From an uncultured Verrucomicrobiota bacterium (GTDB lineage: Bacteria > Verrucomicrobiota > Kiritimatiellia > RFP12 > UBA1067), in the NCBI GenBank assembly GCA_945483525.1, contig CALYRV010000068.1:1-10018 (forward strand): a stretch of 10,018 nt of DNA. The letters are read 5' to 3'. The position numbers were made by a program, and so were the translations under genes. Below are positions 1 through 7,600 of this stretch, one piece after another (position 1 is the stretch's first letter; every line of letters begins with the position of its first letter). The notes beneath the pieces are model-generated. The model was given only the letters and a program-made list of their open reading frames with translations. It had not been told where the DNA came from and did not search any database.

Positions 1-2133
1 AGTCCAACCGTTCCAGCGCTCCCAGATCGTGGTCGCGCCCTGGTCGACGGAATAGAGCCAGCTCGGGAACCTGTGGTTAAGCATCAGGTTCACGGCGATG
101 TCCTGCATCCCGTTCTCGCAAAGCGTATCCATCAGCCACGAGGAGCCGAGGAAACCGGTGAAGTTCCCGTTCTTCTCCAGGTTCGACCTCAGCGTAGCAA
201 TCGTCTTCGCCTTCGCCTCACCCTCAACGATCCCAACCTGCAGTGCCAGCACCGCGGGAGTCTGCATATCGGAGAAGATATTGGTGATCATGCCGTCGGC
301 CCCGGTGAAGAACTTCGCCTTGAGATAATCCTTCGCCTCGGCGAACATCGTCTCGTATTTAACGGCGTCCCGACCGGTATCTCGCGCCATATCCCTCATC
401 ATCCGCGCATTCAGCGCCCAGTAACACGCACCAAGATAGTTCCAATAGACCAGCGCCTCGGGACGCACAGTGCGCTTGCCCCAGGGCCCCGTGAACGCAC
501 AGTAATCGGGACGCCCACCGCCGTCACAGCTCTCGAGCTTCTCCCAGGAGAGCCAGTCGGCCCACTGGTAGTTGCCGCACTCGTCCTTGATCGCCGCCAT
601 ATCGCATTTCGTCTCCGCCTGATAATCCAGCAGCTTCTCCATCGCCGTCCAGTTCTCGTCCACGATCTTCCGGTCGCCGAACTGACGCCAGATCTTCCAC
701 GGCACGATTACGCCGGCATCAGACCAGCCGACGCGCATCATCTCGCGCTCGCCAGACCCGTACTGTGCGAGCGGCGCGACCCCGGGGAAGCCGCCCTTCG
801 GACTCTGCGTGTCGCGCATATCGCGCATCCACTTCGAGAAGAAGGAACGCGTATCGGCGATATAACCACCGGCATCGGCAAACACCTGCGTATCCGCGGT
901 CCAACCGAGACGCTCGTTGCGCTGGGGACAGTCCGTCGGAATCGACAGGTAGTTGGAAAGCATTCCCCAATAGACGTTGGAGACGAACTGGTTGAGCGAG
1001 GCGTCACCCGTCTTAAACGAACCGATCTCAAGCTCCTGCTTTATTGAAGTCACCGGGATCGTGGAGACGGACTCGAGGTATACATCACCATCAGCCGAGA
1101 GCTCCGCATAGCGGTAACCGAAGAACGTGAACCGAGGATGATAGGTCTCGACACCCTCGCCCTTGAAGGTGTAATATACGCGCATTCCGTACTCGGGACA
1201 GCGCAGATTGGCACGATAAATCGAGCCCTTCGGTCCGTCACAGCCGCGCACACCGGCATCAGCGTCATTCAGCATCTCCGCAGGTAAAAACGTCAGCTTC
1301 GTCCCCGCCTTCGCCGAGAAGACGAATTCCGGAACTGCAGCACAGTTCTGTCCGAAGTCAATAACGAGCTTCTCGCCCTTCTTAAGCTGATACGGACCCT
1401 TCTTCATCGCGAGATCGCGCCTCAGCGTGACCTCCGCGCCGGCGCTCGGCAGGATCTCGCCCTTGAACTCGGTGTTGATCTCCGGCTCGGCGAAAACAGC
1501 CGTCCACGGATCGATCCTCGCGTCATACTCCTCGCCGTCGAAAATCGCCGCGTGCGTAATAGGTCCGGCGATCGCCGCCTTCCAGTCCTTCGCGTTCGTC
1601 CCGTACACCGCAGTCGTGCCGTCCGTGAAATGTAGCTGCAAAGCCCCGCGGAATGCGCTCTTCTTGCCCGCGAAATGGACGATCTTGTCACGCCACCAGC
1701 CGGCGGAGACCTCGGCTGCGAATTCGTTCACCGCGCCTTCTTCGGTGTTGATCATGTCGGTAATGTCGTAGGTGAACGAACGACGGGTCTTCCTGACGTG
1801 GGTGAAGCCCGGCTTGAGGAAATCATCTCCAACGAGCACACGGTTGGCGTAGATGTCGTAGACGCCGAGCGCGGTCGTGGTCCAGATCGCCCGCGCGACC
1901 GCCTTGGGATTCCTGACGGACGAGACGAAGAAGCTCGTGCCGTCCGCCGCCCGCTGGGAGGGTCCGCTCCATCCACCCTCCGTAACCGGCGCATCCTTCA
2001 CGGACAGCCACTCGGATCCGTCCAGCGGAACCGGATGATCACAACGTTCGGCGCATGGCGCATAGTCGTGAGAAAGACAGCCAACGACAAAAACAATAGC
2101 GGCAGCAACGGTCAGTGTAGTTTGAACTCGCAT
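1..2133 (-). CDS. Alpha-L-rhamnosidase, GH78, lipoprotein; C-terminus cut by the window edge
   Basis: This enzyme would hydrolyse terminal alpha-L-rhamnose from rhamnogalacturonan or other rhamnosylated glycans. The window shows 711 residues, and the family suggests roughly 200 more to the left. Residues 1-19 form a lipoprotein signal ending in VVGC (Cys19), so the protein is probably anchored in a membrane facing away from the cytoplasm. Residues ~65-200 match the rhamnosidase N-terminal beta domain, and ~245-370 the next beta-sandwich (KKGEKLVIDFGQN). The (alpha/alpha)6 catalytic domain follows. Its signature DCPQRNERLGWTAD is at 401-414, with Glu407 the probable general acid and Asp401 and Asp414 conserved. 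TTIWERW at 701-707 contains Glu705, which I take as the general base from recollection of the family. The ATG at 2133 is chosen because the signal peptide follows at once, although no good Shine-Dalgarno precedes it. It lies 67 bp after the small membrane-protein gene. Family assignment is secure; the exact substrate is inferred. Confidence 0.95.
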   Translation of the reverse strand, partial: MRVQTTLTVAAAIVFVVGCLSHDYAPCAERCDHPVPLDGSEWLSVKDAPVTEGGWSGPSQRAADGTSFFVSSVRNPKAVARAIWTTTALGVYDIYANRVLVGDDFLKPGFTHVRKTRRSFTYDITDMINTEEGAVNEFAAEVSAGWWRDKIVHFAGKKSAFRGALQLHFTDGTTAVYGTNAKDWKAAIAGPITHAAIFDGEEYDARIDPWTAVFAEPEINTEFKGEILPSAGAEVTLRRDLAMKKGPYQLKKGEKLVIDFGQNCAAVPEFVFSAKAGTKLTFLPAEMLNDADAGVRGCDGPKGSIYRANLRCPEYGMRVYYTFKGEGVETYHPRFTFFGYRYAELSADGDVYLESVSTIPVTSIKQELEIGSFKTGDASLNQFVSNVYWGMLSNYLSIPTDCPQRNERLGWTADTQVFADAGGYIADTRSFFSKWMRDMRDTQSPKGGFPGVAPLAQYGSGEREMMRVGWSDAGVIVPWKIWRQFGDRKIVDENWTAMEKLLDYQAETKCDMAAIKDECGNYQWADWLSWEKLESCDGGGRPDYCAFTGPWGKRTVRPEALVYWNYLGACYWALNARMMRDMARDTGRDAVKYETMFAEAKDYLKAKFFTGADGMITNIFSDMQTPAVLALQVGIVEGEAKAKTIATLRSNLEKNGNFTGFLGSSWLMDTLCENGMQDIAVNLMLNHRFPSWLYSVDQGATTIWERWNGWT

Positions 2134-2200
2134 ATCACAGTAGCACCTGTTGGAATCTTGGATGGAATATGGAAATTATCGGAAACGCGGTTGAATGATG

Positions 2201-2833
2201 TTACTCTACTATGCGATGATAAACATCGGACGCGATCAAGGGATTTACAAAAGTGAAGGCAATATAAAAATCAGTATCGTCCTTCTTCACGTCGAAAACG
2301 AGTCCACCGACGGTGGGACGGCAACCGCCGACCTCAGAGAACGGGATATCGCAGTCGATCTCCTTACCGAGGAAAAGAATCCGCCTGTCGGTAAAATAAC
2401 AATGCACCCGCTGGGCCTTGCGCCATTCGCGGGGCTCGTGCGGGAAAGCGACGTCGCCGATACGGCCCTTGACGGTCACCGCATCGTACGCTGACGTCCC
2501 CTTGACGTACAGCGTCCCTTTCTCATGGAACCAGATATGCTCCGAAGGATCGATGTGAAGTCTGTGGTTTGGACGGTGCGGACGCGGTCCGTTCGGCTTG
2601 ATCTCCTCGAGCCACAAGGCGTATCCGCGGCGGTTCTTACGCGTTCGCTTCCAGATTCTGAGCCACACCACCGCCAGCGGCACCAGCAACCAGAACGCGG
2701 CGAAGATGACGACGAGACCCCCGATGGAGGTCATATAGTTCTGGTTCCAGATGTTATCCAAATCGCGATAGATGTACCACGCGATCCCAAGCAGGAACAC
2801 GAAGGCGATCAGTTTTCTCAGCGCGAACTTCAA
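2201..2833 (-). CDS. Two-helix inner-membrane protein of unknown function with a possible PH-like cytoplasmic domain
   Basis: I do not recognise this 210-residue protein as a named family. It has hydrophobic helices at about residues 8-22 and 38-60. A strongly basic stretch follows (RIWKRTRKNRR, 59-69), which by the positive-inside rule puts the C-terminal domain in the cytoplasm. Residues ~85-205 look like a small beta-rich domain. YFTDRRILFLG (146-156) followed by DIPFSEVGG resembles the core strands of bacterial PH/GRAM-like domains; this is a pattern impression, not a match. The start is TTG at 2833, supported by a purine run just upstream and by the first helix beginning a few residues in. 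The next Met is at residue 34, which would remove helix 1. The gene begins 10 bp after the fucosidase stop, so the two are almost certainly co-transcribed. A role in sensing, envelope function or nothing related to glycans is equally possible. Confidence 0.8.
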   Translation of the reverse strand: MKFALRKLIAFVFLLGIAWYIYRDLDNIWNQNYMTSIGGLVVIFAAFWLLVPLAVVWLRIWKRTRKNRRGYALWLEEIKPNGPRPHRPNHRLHIDPSEHIWFHEKGTLYVKGTSAYDAVTVKGRIGDVAFPHEPREWRKAQRVHCYFTDRRILFLGKEIDCDIPFSEVGGCRPTVGGLVFDVKKDDTDFYIAFTFVNPLIASDVYHRIVE

Positions 2834-2845
2834 TTCTTCTCTCTC
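2834..2845 (-). promoter_or_regulatory. Purine-rich ribosome binding region before a TTG start
   Basis: An unbroken 12-purine run (GAGAGAGAAGAA on the minus strand) sits directly before the TTG start codon and overlaps the TGA stop of the fucosidase. It is a weak Shine-Dalgarno match. The overlap suggests that translation of the membrane protein is coupled to that of the fucosidase. Confidence 0.45.
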
Positions 2846-4520
2846 ACTTCATCGTAAATTCGATCACAGGAATCTCGACTGGCGGCTTCTCGACCGGTAG
2901 GAAAAGTCGTCCCCACTTAATCTCGACTTCGCTCTTATCGTTCAACAGCTGCGCATAATCGATCTTGTCGGCGAACTCGAGCGGCATCTCGCCGAACTGC
3001 CAGAAGAGGACATGCATATAGAGTTTGCGCGTCTTCGGATTCCAGGTGAGGATCGTGTTCGCCGGGGCCTTGTATTCCGCCGGAGCCCGCGTACAGCCGT
3101 AGATCGATTCGCCGTTGGCACGAAGCCACTTGCCGTAGCCGACGAGCCGGTCGAGCGCACGGTAATCGAAGTTGCCGCGTCCGTCGGGCCCCACGTTCAT
3201 GATCACGTTGCCGCCGTTCGCGACGGTAAAGATCAGCTGCTCGAGGCATTGCGGCACCGACTTCCAGCTGCGCTCGTCGCGGGCATAGCCCCAGGCACCG
3301 GAGAAGGTCTGGCAGGTCTCCCACGGCACCTCGCGTCCGTTAACCGTCACCGGTTTCGACTCGCGGTTCTGCTCGGGCGTGGCGAAATCCCAACCGTCCT
3401 CGTAGTCGGTGAGATCGAGACGGTTGTCGATGATGATATCGGGCTGCAGCCGCTTGGTCAACTTAAGGATGCCTTCGGAATCCCAGTCGTAACGCGTCTT
3501 ACCATTGGGTCCTGGGAAGGAGAAATCGTACCATAAGATGTCGATTTTGCCATAATTGGTCAGCAGCTCGGTGATCTGGTTCTTCATGAATGCGCGGTAT
3601 TTCGCCATGTCACGGTTCTTGTTGACGGCTTCGGGACCGGAACCGTTCCCCTCGAAAGCCTGGTCTTCCAACTCCTGGCGCCGCGGATGATAACGGTCGA
3701 TCGTGTAATCGGGATGGTGCCAGTCAAGCAGCGAATAATAGAATCCGACCTTAAGCCCCTCCGCGCGAAACGCCTCGACGAATTCCTTGACGAGATCGCG
3801 CCCGAACGCAGTATTGGTGATCTTGTAGTTGGAGAACTTCGTATCGAAAAGCGAGAAGCCCTCGTGATGACGAGTCGTAAGGACCGCATACTTCATTCCC
3901 GCATCCTTCGCCGCCTTCGCCCACTTCTTCGCATCGAACTGATCCGGATTGAAGTTCTTGAAATAACGGTCGTAATCGGAGTCGGAAATCCTCGCATTGG
4001 ACTTCTGCCATTCGTGAATGCCCTGCGCGGCATAAAGCCCGAAATGAATAAACATTCCAAACCGCGCCTCCGTCCACCACTCCATGCGCTTGAGCTTCTG
4101 CTCCCAGGTCTCGTCCGTCAGATGCATCGTGAAACCGTAAGGCACGACATCGTACTTGACGCTCGCCGCATCAACCTCCGCTCCGTCCAACAGCACATAC
4201 TGCTGGCGCGGAATAGTATGGAAGCGGAAAGTCGTGACCCCATCCTTGGTCTCATAAACGCCGACATCACATGCGACCTTCGGATCCTCATCGCCGAGAT
4301 TCTTCCACCACTTCGCGTAGACCTTCGGCTTTGCCTCGCCCTTCCAGGAGAGCGAACGGACCGCGACCTCGTTGCCGAAATCAACGAAGACGCGTGTAGG
4401 TGACTTCTGGACAATCGCCAGTTTCGCGGCATCGACCGAATCCGCAGGCATGTTCCCGGTTTCCGCTGCGAAAAGCACGGCCGAGGCGAGAGCTATCGAA
4501 AGTGAGAATAATTTCTTCAT
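2844..4520 (-). CDS. Alpha-L-fucosidase, GH29, secreted
   Basis: This is a retaining exo-fucosidase that would release terminal alpha-L-fucose outside the cytoplasm. The 558-residue protein starts with a signal peptide (MKK, hydrophobic 4-18, probable cut near Ala18/Ala19). Residues ~32-130 form a beta-rich segment not typical of minimal GH29 enzymes. The catalytic barrel starts at WWTEARFGMFIHFG (148-161). Other GH29 landmarks are HHEGFSLFD (218-226), KVGFYYSLLDWHHPDY (257-272) and IDILWYDFSFPG (326-337), where Asp332 is the expected nucleophile. PWETCQTFSGAWGY (399-412) and ANGGNVIMNVGPDGRGN (434-450) follow. I cannot fix the acid/base residue by eye, since its position varies between GH29 subfamilies. 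The ATG at 4520 is supported by an AAGGGG ribosome site 5 nt upstream. The gene follows a 176-bp non-coding gap and leads directly into the membrane-protein gene. The family is certain; the linkage specificity is unknown. Confidence 0.95.
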   Translation of the reverse strand: MKKLFSLSIALASAVLFAAETGNMPADSVDAAKLAIVQKSPTRVFVDFGNEVAVRSLSWKGEAKPKVYAKWWKNLGDEDPKVACDVGVYETKDGVTTFRFHTIPRQQYVLLDGAEVDAASVKYDVVPYGFTMHLTDETWEQKLKRMEWWTEARFGMFIHFGLYAAQGIHEWQKSNARISDSDYDRYFKNFNPDQFDAKKWAKAAKDAGMKYAVLTTRHHEGFSLFDTKFSNYKITNTAFGRDLVKEFVEAFRAEGLKVGFYYSLLDWHHPDYTIDRYHPRRQELEDQAFEGNGSGPEAVNKNRDMAKYRAFMKNQITELLTNYGKIDILWYDFSFPGPNGKTRYDWDSEGILKLTKRLQPDIIIDNRLDLTDYEDGWDFATPEQNRESKPVTVNGREVPWETCQTFSGAWGYARDERSWKSVPQCLEQLIFTVANGGNVIMNVGPDGRGNFDYRALDRLVGYGKWLRANGESIYGCTRAPAEYKAPANTILTWNPKTRKLYMHVLFWQFGEMPLEFADKIDYAQLLNDKSEVEIKWGRLFLPVEKPPVEIPVIEFTMK

Positions 4521-4696
4521 ACGAACCCCTTATTTTATTATTTTACGATGTGGTAATATTACACTGCATTCTTGCTGATCTCCTGTATAGTAACAAGAGC
4601 ATCGCAAAATGCTTTTTGTTTTCATGAACAAATCTCTTCCGATAGGTCTAAACATAGCTGGATTTCAGGATCTCATCCCAGACTTTGCCATATTAT
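4521..4696 (-). promoter_or_regulatory. Intergenic gap between GH2 and GH29, probable promoter region
   Basis: This 176-bp stretch is the longest non-coding interval in the window. It is more AT-rich than its flanks, notably the run around 4530-4545. It separates the two tight gene groups, so a promoter for fucosidase, membrane protein and rhamnosidase is likely here. I found no convincing -35/-10 pair at normal spacing; TATACA at 4584-4589 (minus strand) is an isolated -10-like hexamer. A perfect 10-bp palindrome, GTAATATTAC, lies at 4553-4562, 32 bp before the fucosidase start. A short hairpin sequence (stem AGCAT/ATGCT) at 4598-4613 has no T-run and is a poor terminator candidate. The promoter call rests on spacing and base composition. 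Confidence 0.45.
4526..4531 (-). promoter_or_regulatory. Ribosome binding site of the fucosidase gene
   Basis: AAGGGG on the minus strand lies 5 nt before the ATG at 4520. Together with the signal peptide at the N-terminus it fixes this start. Confidence 0.7.
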
Positions 4697-7600
4697 CTAT
4701 TTTACAGGCGCAATTTCCATGGACCACGTGACCGGTGCATTCGGATCGAAACGGTACTTGGACATCGGATACGGTCCGCAGCTGCCGCCGCCGAGACCGG
4801 TCTGTCGGACGTCAAGATCAAGACACACCTCCGCCCGGGGGATCAACGAAGCGCGGAAACGTTTCTGACCCGCAAGATGACGCGCACGCTCCAGATCATC
4901 CCAGGTGTAATGAAGCGCCGTCATGAAGAACGGCTCGGAACCCGAGAAGCGGACTCCCTTCCCGTCAGCATCTGTAAACTCCGCCCAGCGGACTCCGCAC
5001 TTACCGCCGTTCACCTGCGGACGCACATACGGCTCGTACTGCTCAGACACCGTCGACTTCCAGATTCCAAAGAAGGAACCCGTACAGCGGTCGATGTAGT
5101 TCTCCCGCGGACCACGTCCGTAATACTTCATGTACTCGAGCGCCCTGTCGAGCTTCATCGAAAGCCCCATGCGGGCGATCGCCGGCGGCATCGTGCCGAA
5201 CGGCGTCACCTTGTTCTCGACCGACAGCGTACCGTCGGCGAAAACGGTCCAGTCCGAGACATGCGTGAAGCCCGCGGACTTACCGCCAGTCACCTCAACA
5301 GAAATCGAAACCCTGGCCGATCCGTCCTCGGCTTTTGAGACCTTGAGAGGACGGGCGTGATACGAAAGCTGGGTAAGCCCACGTGAATACGCGCCGCCGA
5401 TCTTCCGGTCCTCGCCCCAGGCGCTGCCGTCACGCATCCAACGGTCGTTATCGGCAAAAGCGCGATTGCATCCGACCCGCGGACCTTCGGCAATGATGTT
5501 CTTACCGTTCATCACGAGTCTGCAGAGCGTCCCAGTCTTGCGGCAGAATACGGCCTTTGTACCATTCGCCTCAATGGTAACCGCCTTCGCATCCTCATCA
5601 ATCTTCGGTGCCTCAGAAGACTGTTCATTCCGCAATTCTTCATTTCTAACTCCCACTTTCTCATTCGTCAGCCCGACCTGATCCCTCGCGATGATCCATC
5701 CCCGCTTCGCCCAAAGAGATTCCTTCCTAGTCGAGAATTCGAAGTTGACGAAAAGTTCCTTATCCTTACCCGTCTTGGCGACAGCGTCGGCAAGTCCGGG
5801 GACGGTAAAGCGGCACTTGGAAAGCGGCTTGAGCTGCGGCACGCCGAATGCACCGCCGGCAACTTTCTCTCCATCCGCCAGCAGCGTCCAGCGTCCGTCG
5901 AACTCGTCCGCGAACGTAAAGCCGAAGCGATTCTCGAGCTCGAAGATGCCGTCGCCGGCCTTACGGACCACGAGATTACGGTAGACGTGGCCGACCTCGA
6001 CGAGCTTCGCCGTCACCTTACGGTCGGGGGTAATCACACCGTTGCAGTTGAATGGTCCGTCGTTCGGCTCTTCGTCCCAGTCGCCACCGTAGGCCCAGAC
6101 CTTCCTGCCGCGTCCGTTATCGACATACATCGCCTGGTCGACCCAGTCCCAGATGCAGCCGCCGGTCATGCAATCGTACTTGTAAAAGACGTCCCAGTAT
6201 TCCTGAAAATTGCCGATGGCATTTCCCATCGCATGCGCATACTCGCAGGAGAAATACGCCTTGCCAGCGGTATGTCCGGAGATTGCGAATCCCTCTCCTC
6301 CTGCCGCGGACTCGAGCTTGTCAGCTGTCTTCGCCTCACCGAGCTTGCCACGCTTCTCACACCATTCGACGGACGGATACATGCTGCTGTCGATATCGGC
6401 GTCGGCATTACCCCGCTCCCAGTGGATGATGCGCGAAGGGTCAAGAGACTTCACGTTCGCGATCGCCTTACGGAAATCGTCTCCGTGTCCGGTCTCATTG
6501 CCCATCGACCAGAAAGTGACGGAGGGATTGTTGCGGTAGAAGACGCAGTTGCGCTCATTGCGCTCAACAATCGTCTTCTCCCACTCGGGGAAGCGGCCAA
6601 GACCTTTCTCGCCGTAGCCTGGCTCGTGCCCCTCAACATTCGCCTCGGCGACGACATAGATGCCGTACTTGTCACAGAGATCATACCAGTAGTGATTGTT
6701 CGGATAATGCGAGGTGCGGACCATGTTGATGTTGTAGCGCTTCATCAGCAGGATGTCGGAGATCATCTCGGACATCGAGACGGTGCGCCCGTTCTCGGGA
6801 CTACACTCGTGACGATTCACGCCCTTGAACTTAATCTTCTTACCGTTCACTAGGATCGTATTGCCGACGATCTTCTGTTCCTTGAAGCCGATCTTCTTCG
6901 CACGGATGTCATCGCCCTTCTTGACGACCAGCGTATAGAGGTAAGGCTTCTCGGCGCTCCAGAGATTGGGAGAAAGATCAAGGCTGAAGGTTGAGGTTGA
7001 AGGTTGAGAATGGAGGTCTCCAATCTTTTTGTTGTCCGCATCATAAAGAGCAACCGACGCGCCTTCTACACCTACACCTTCAACCTCGACCTTCCACCGT
7101 TCGTACCCGTCGACAGGCGTGGTACGGACGGTGAAATCCCAAATGCCGTCCTTCGGCTTCGCCCAGAGCGTGACGTCGCGGAAGATGCCGGAGAAGCGGT
7201 TCATATCCTGGTCTTCGAGATAGGAGCCGTCACACCAGCGGTAAACCTCGACGCATAGCAAGTTGGTAGTTGATAGTTGACAGTTGGTAGTCGAGGAATT
7301 GAGGAAAGGAGTGATATTGAATTCAGAGGGAAGCTTTGAATCCTCGGCGTAACCGACGATCTTCCCGTTGACCCATACGTAGTAGGCGGAGTAGACTCCG
7401 TCGAAACGCAGGATCACGTCGCGCCCCTGCCATTCCGCGGGAACTGTGAAACGCGTACGGTAACTCGAGACGGGATTATAGTCGGGCTTACCGGTATCGC
7501 GATCGAGGATTTTCGCAAAGTCCTTGCCGGAAGGCTGCGACCTGTCAGCGTGGGGATAGCGGACGTTCGTGTAGCCGGGCACCCCGAAGCCGCGGGTCTC

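Noticed and set aside
73..1047. Long plus-strand open frame of 324 codons
   Set aside because: It lies antisense to the rhamnosidase, whose frame shows clear family motifs; the plus-strand product is Arg/Leu/His-rich with no recognisable domain. It is a codon-bias shadow.
3687..4403. Plus-strand open frame antisense to the fucosidase
   Set aside because: The minus-strand frame carries all GH29 motifs, and the plus-strand translation has the low-information composition of an antisense shadow.
4584..4589. TATACA as a -10 promoter element
   Set aside because: No acceptable -35 hexamer lies 16-18 bp upstream on the minus strand.
4598..4613. Hairpin AGCAT/ATGCT as a terminator after the beta-galactosidase gene
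   Set aside because: The stem is only 5 bp, AT-rich, and not followed by a T-run on the minus strand.
4650..4696. Imperfect stem CTGGGAT...ATCCAG just after the GH2 stop
   Set aside because: It needs a bulge, the loop is long relative to the stem and no T-tract follows, so a terminator call is not supported.
5987..6853. Plus-strand open frame of 288 codons antisense to the beta-galactosidase catalytic region
   Set aside because: It overlaps the region encoding both catalytic glutamates of GH2 and has no motifs of its own.
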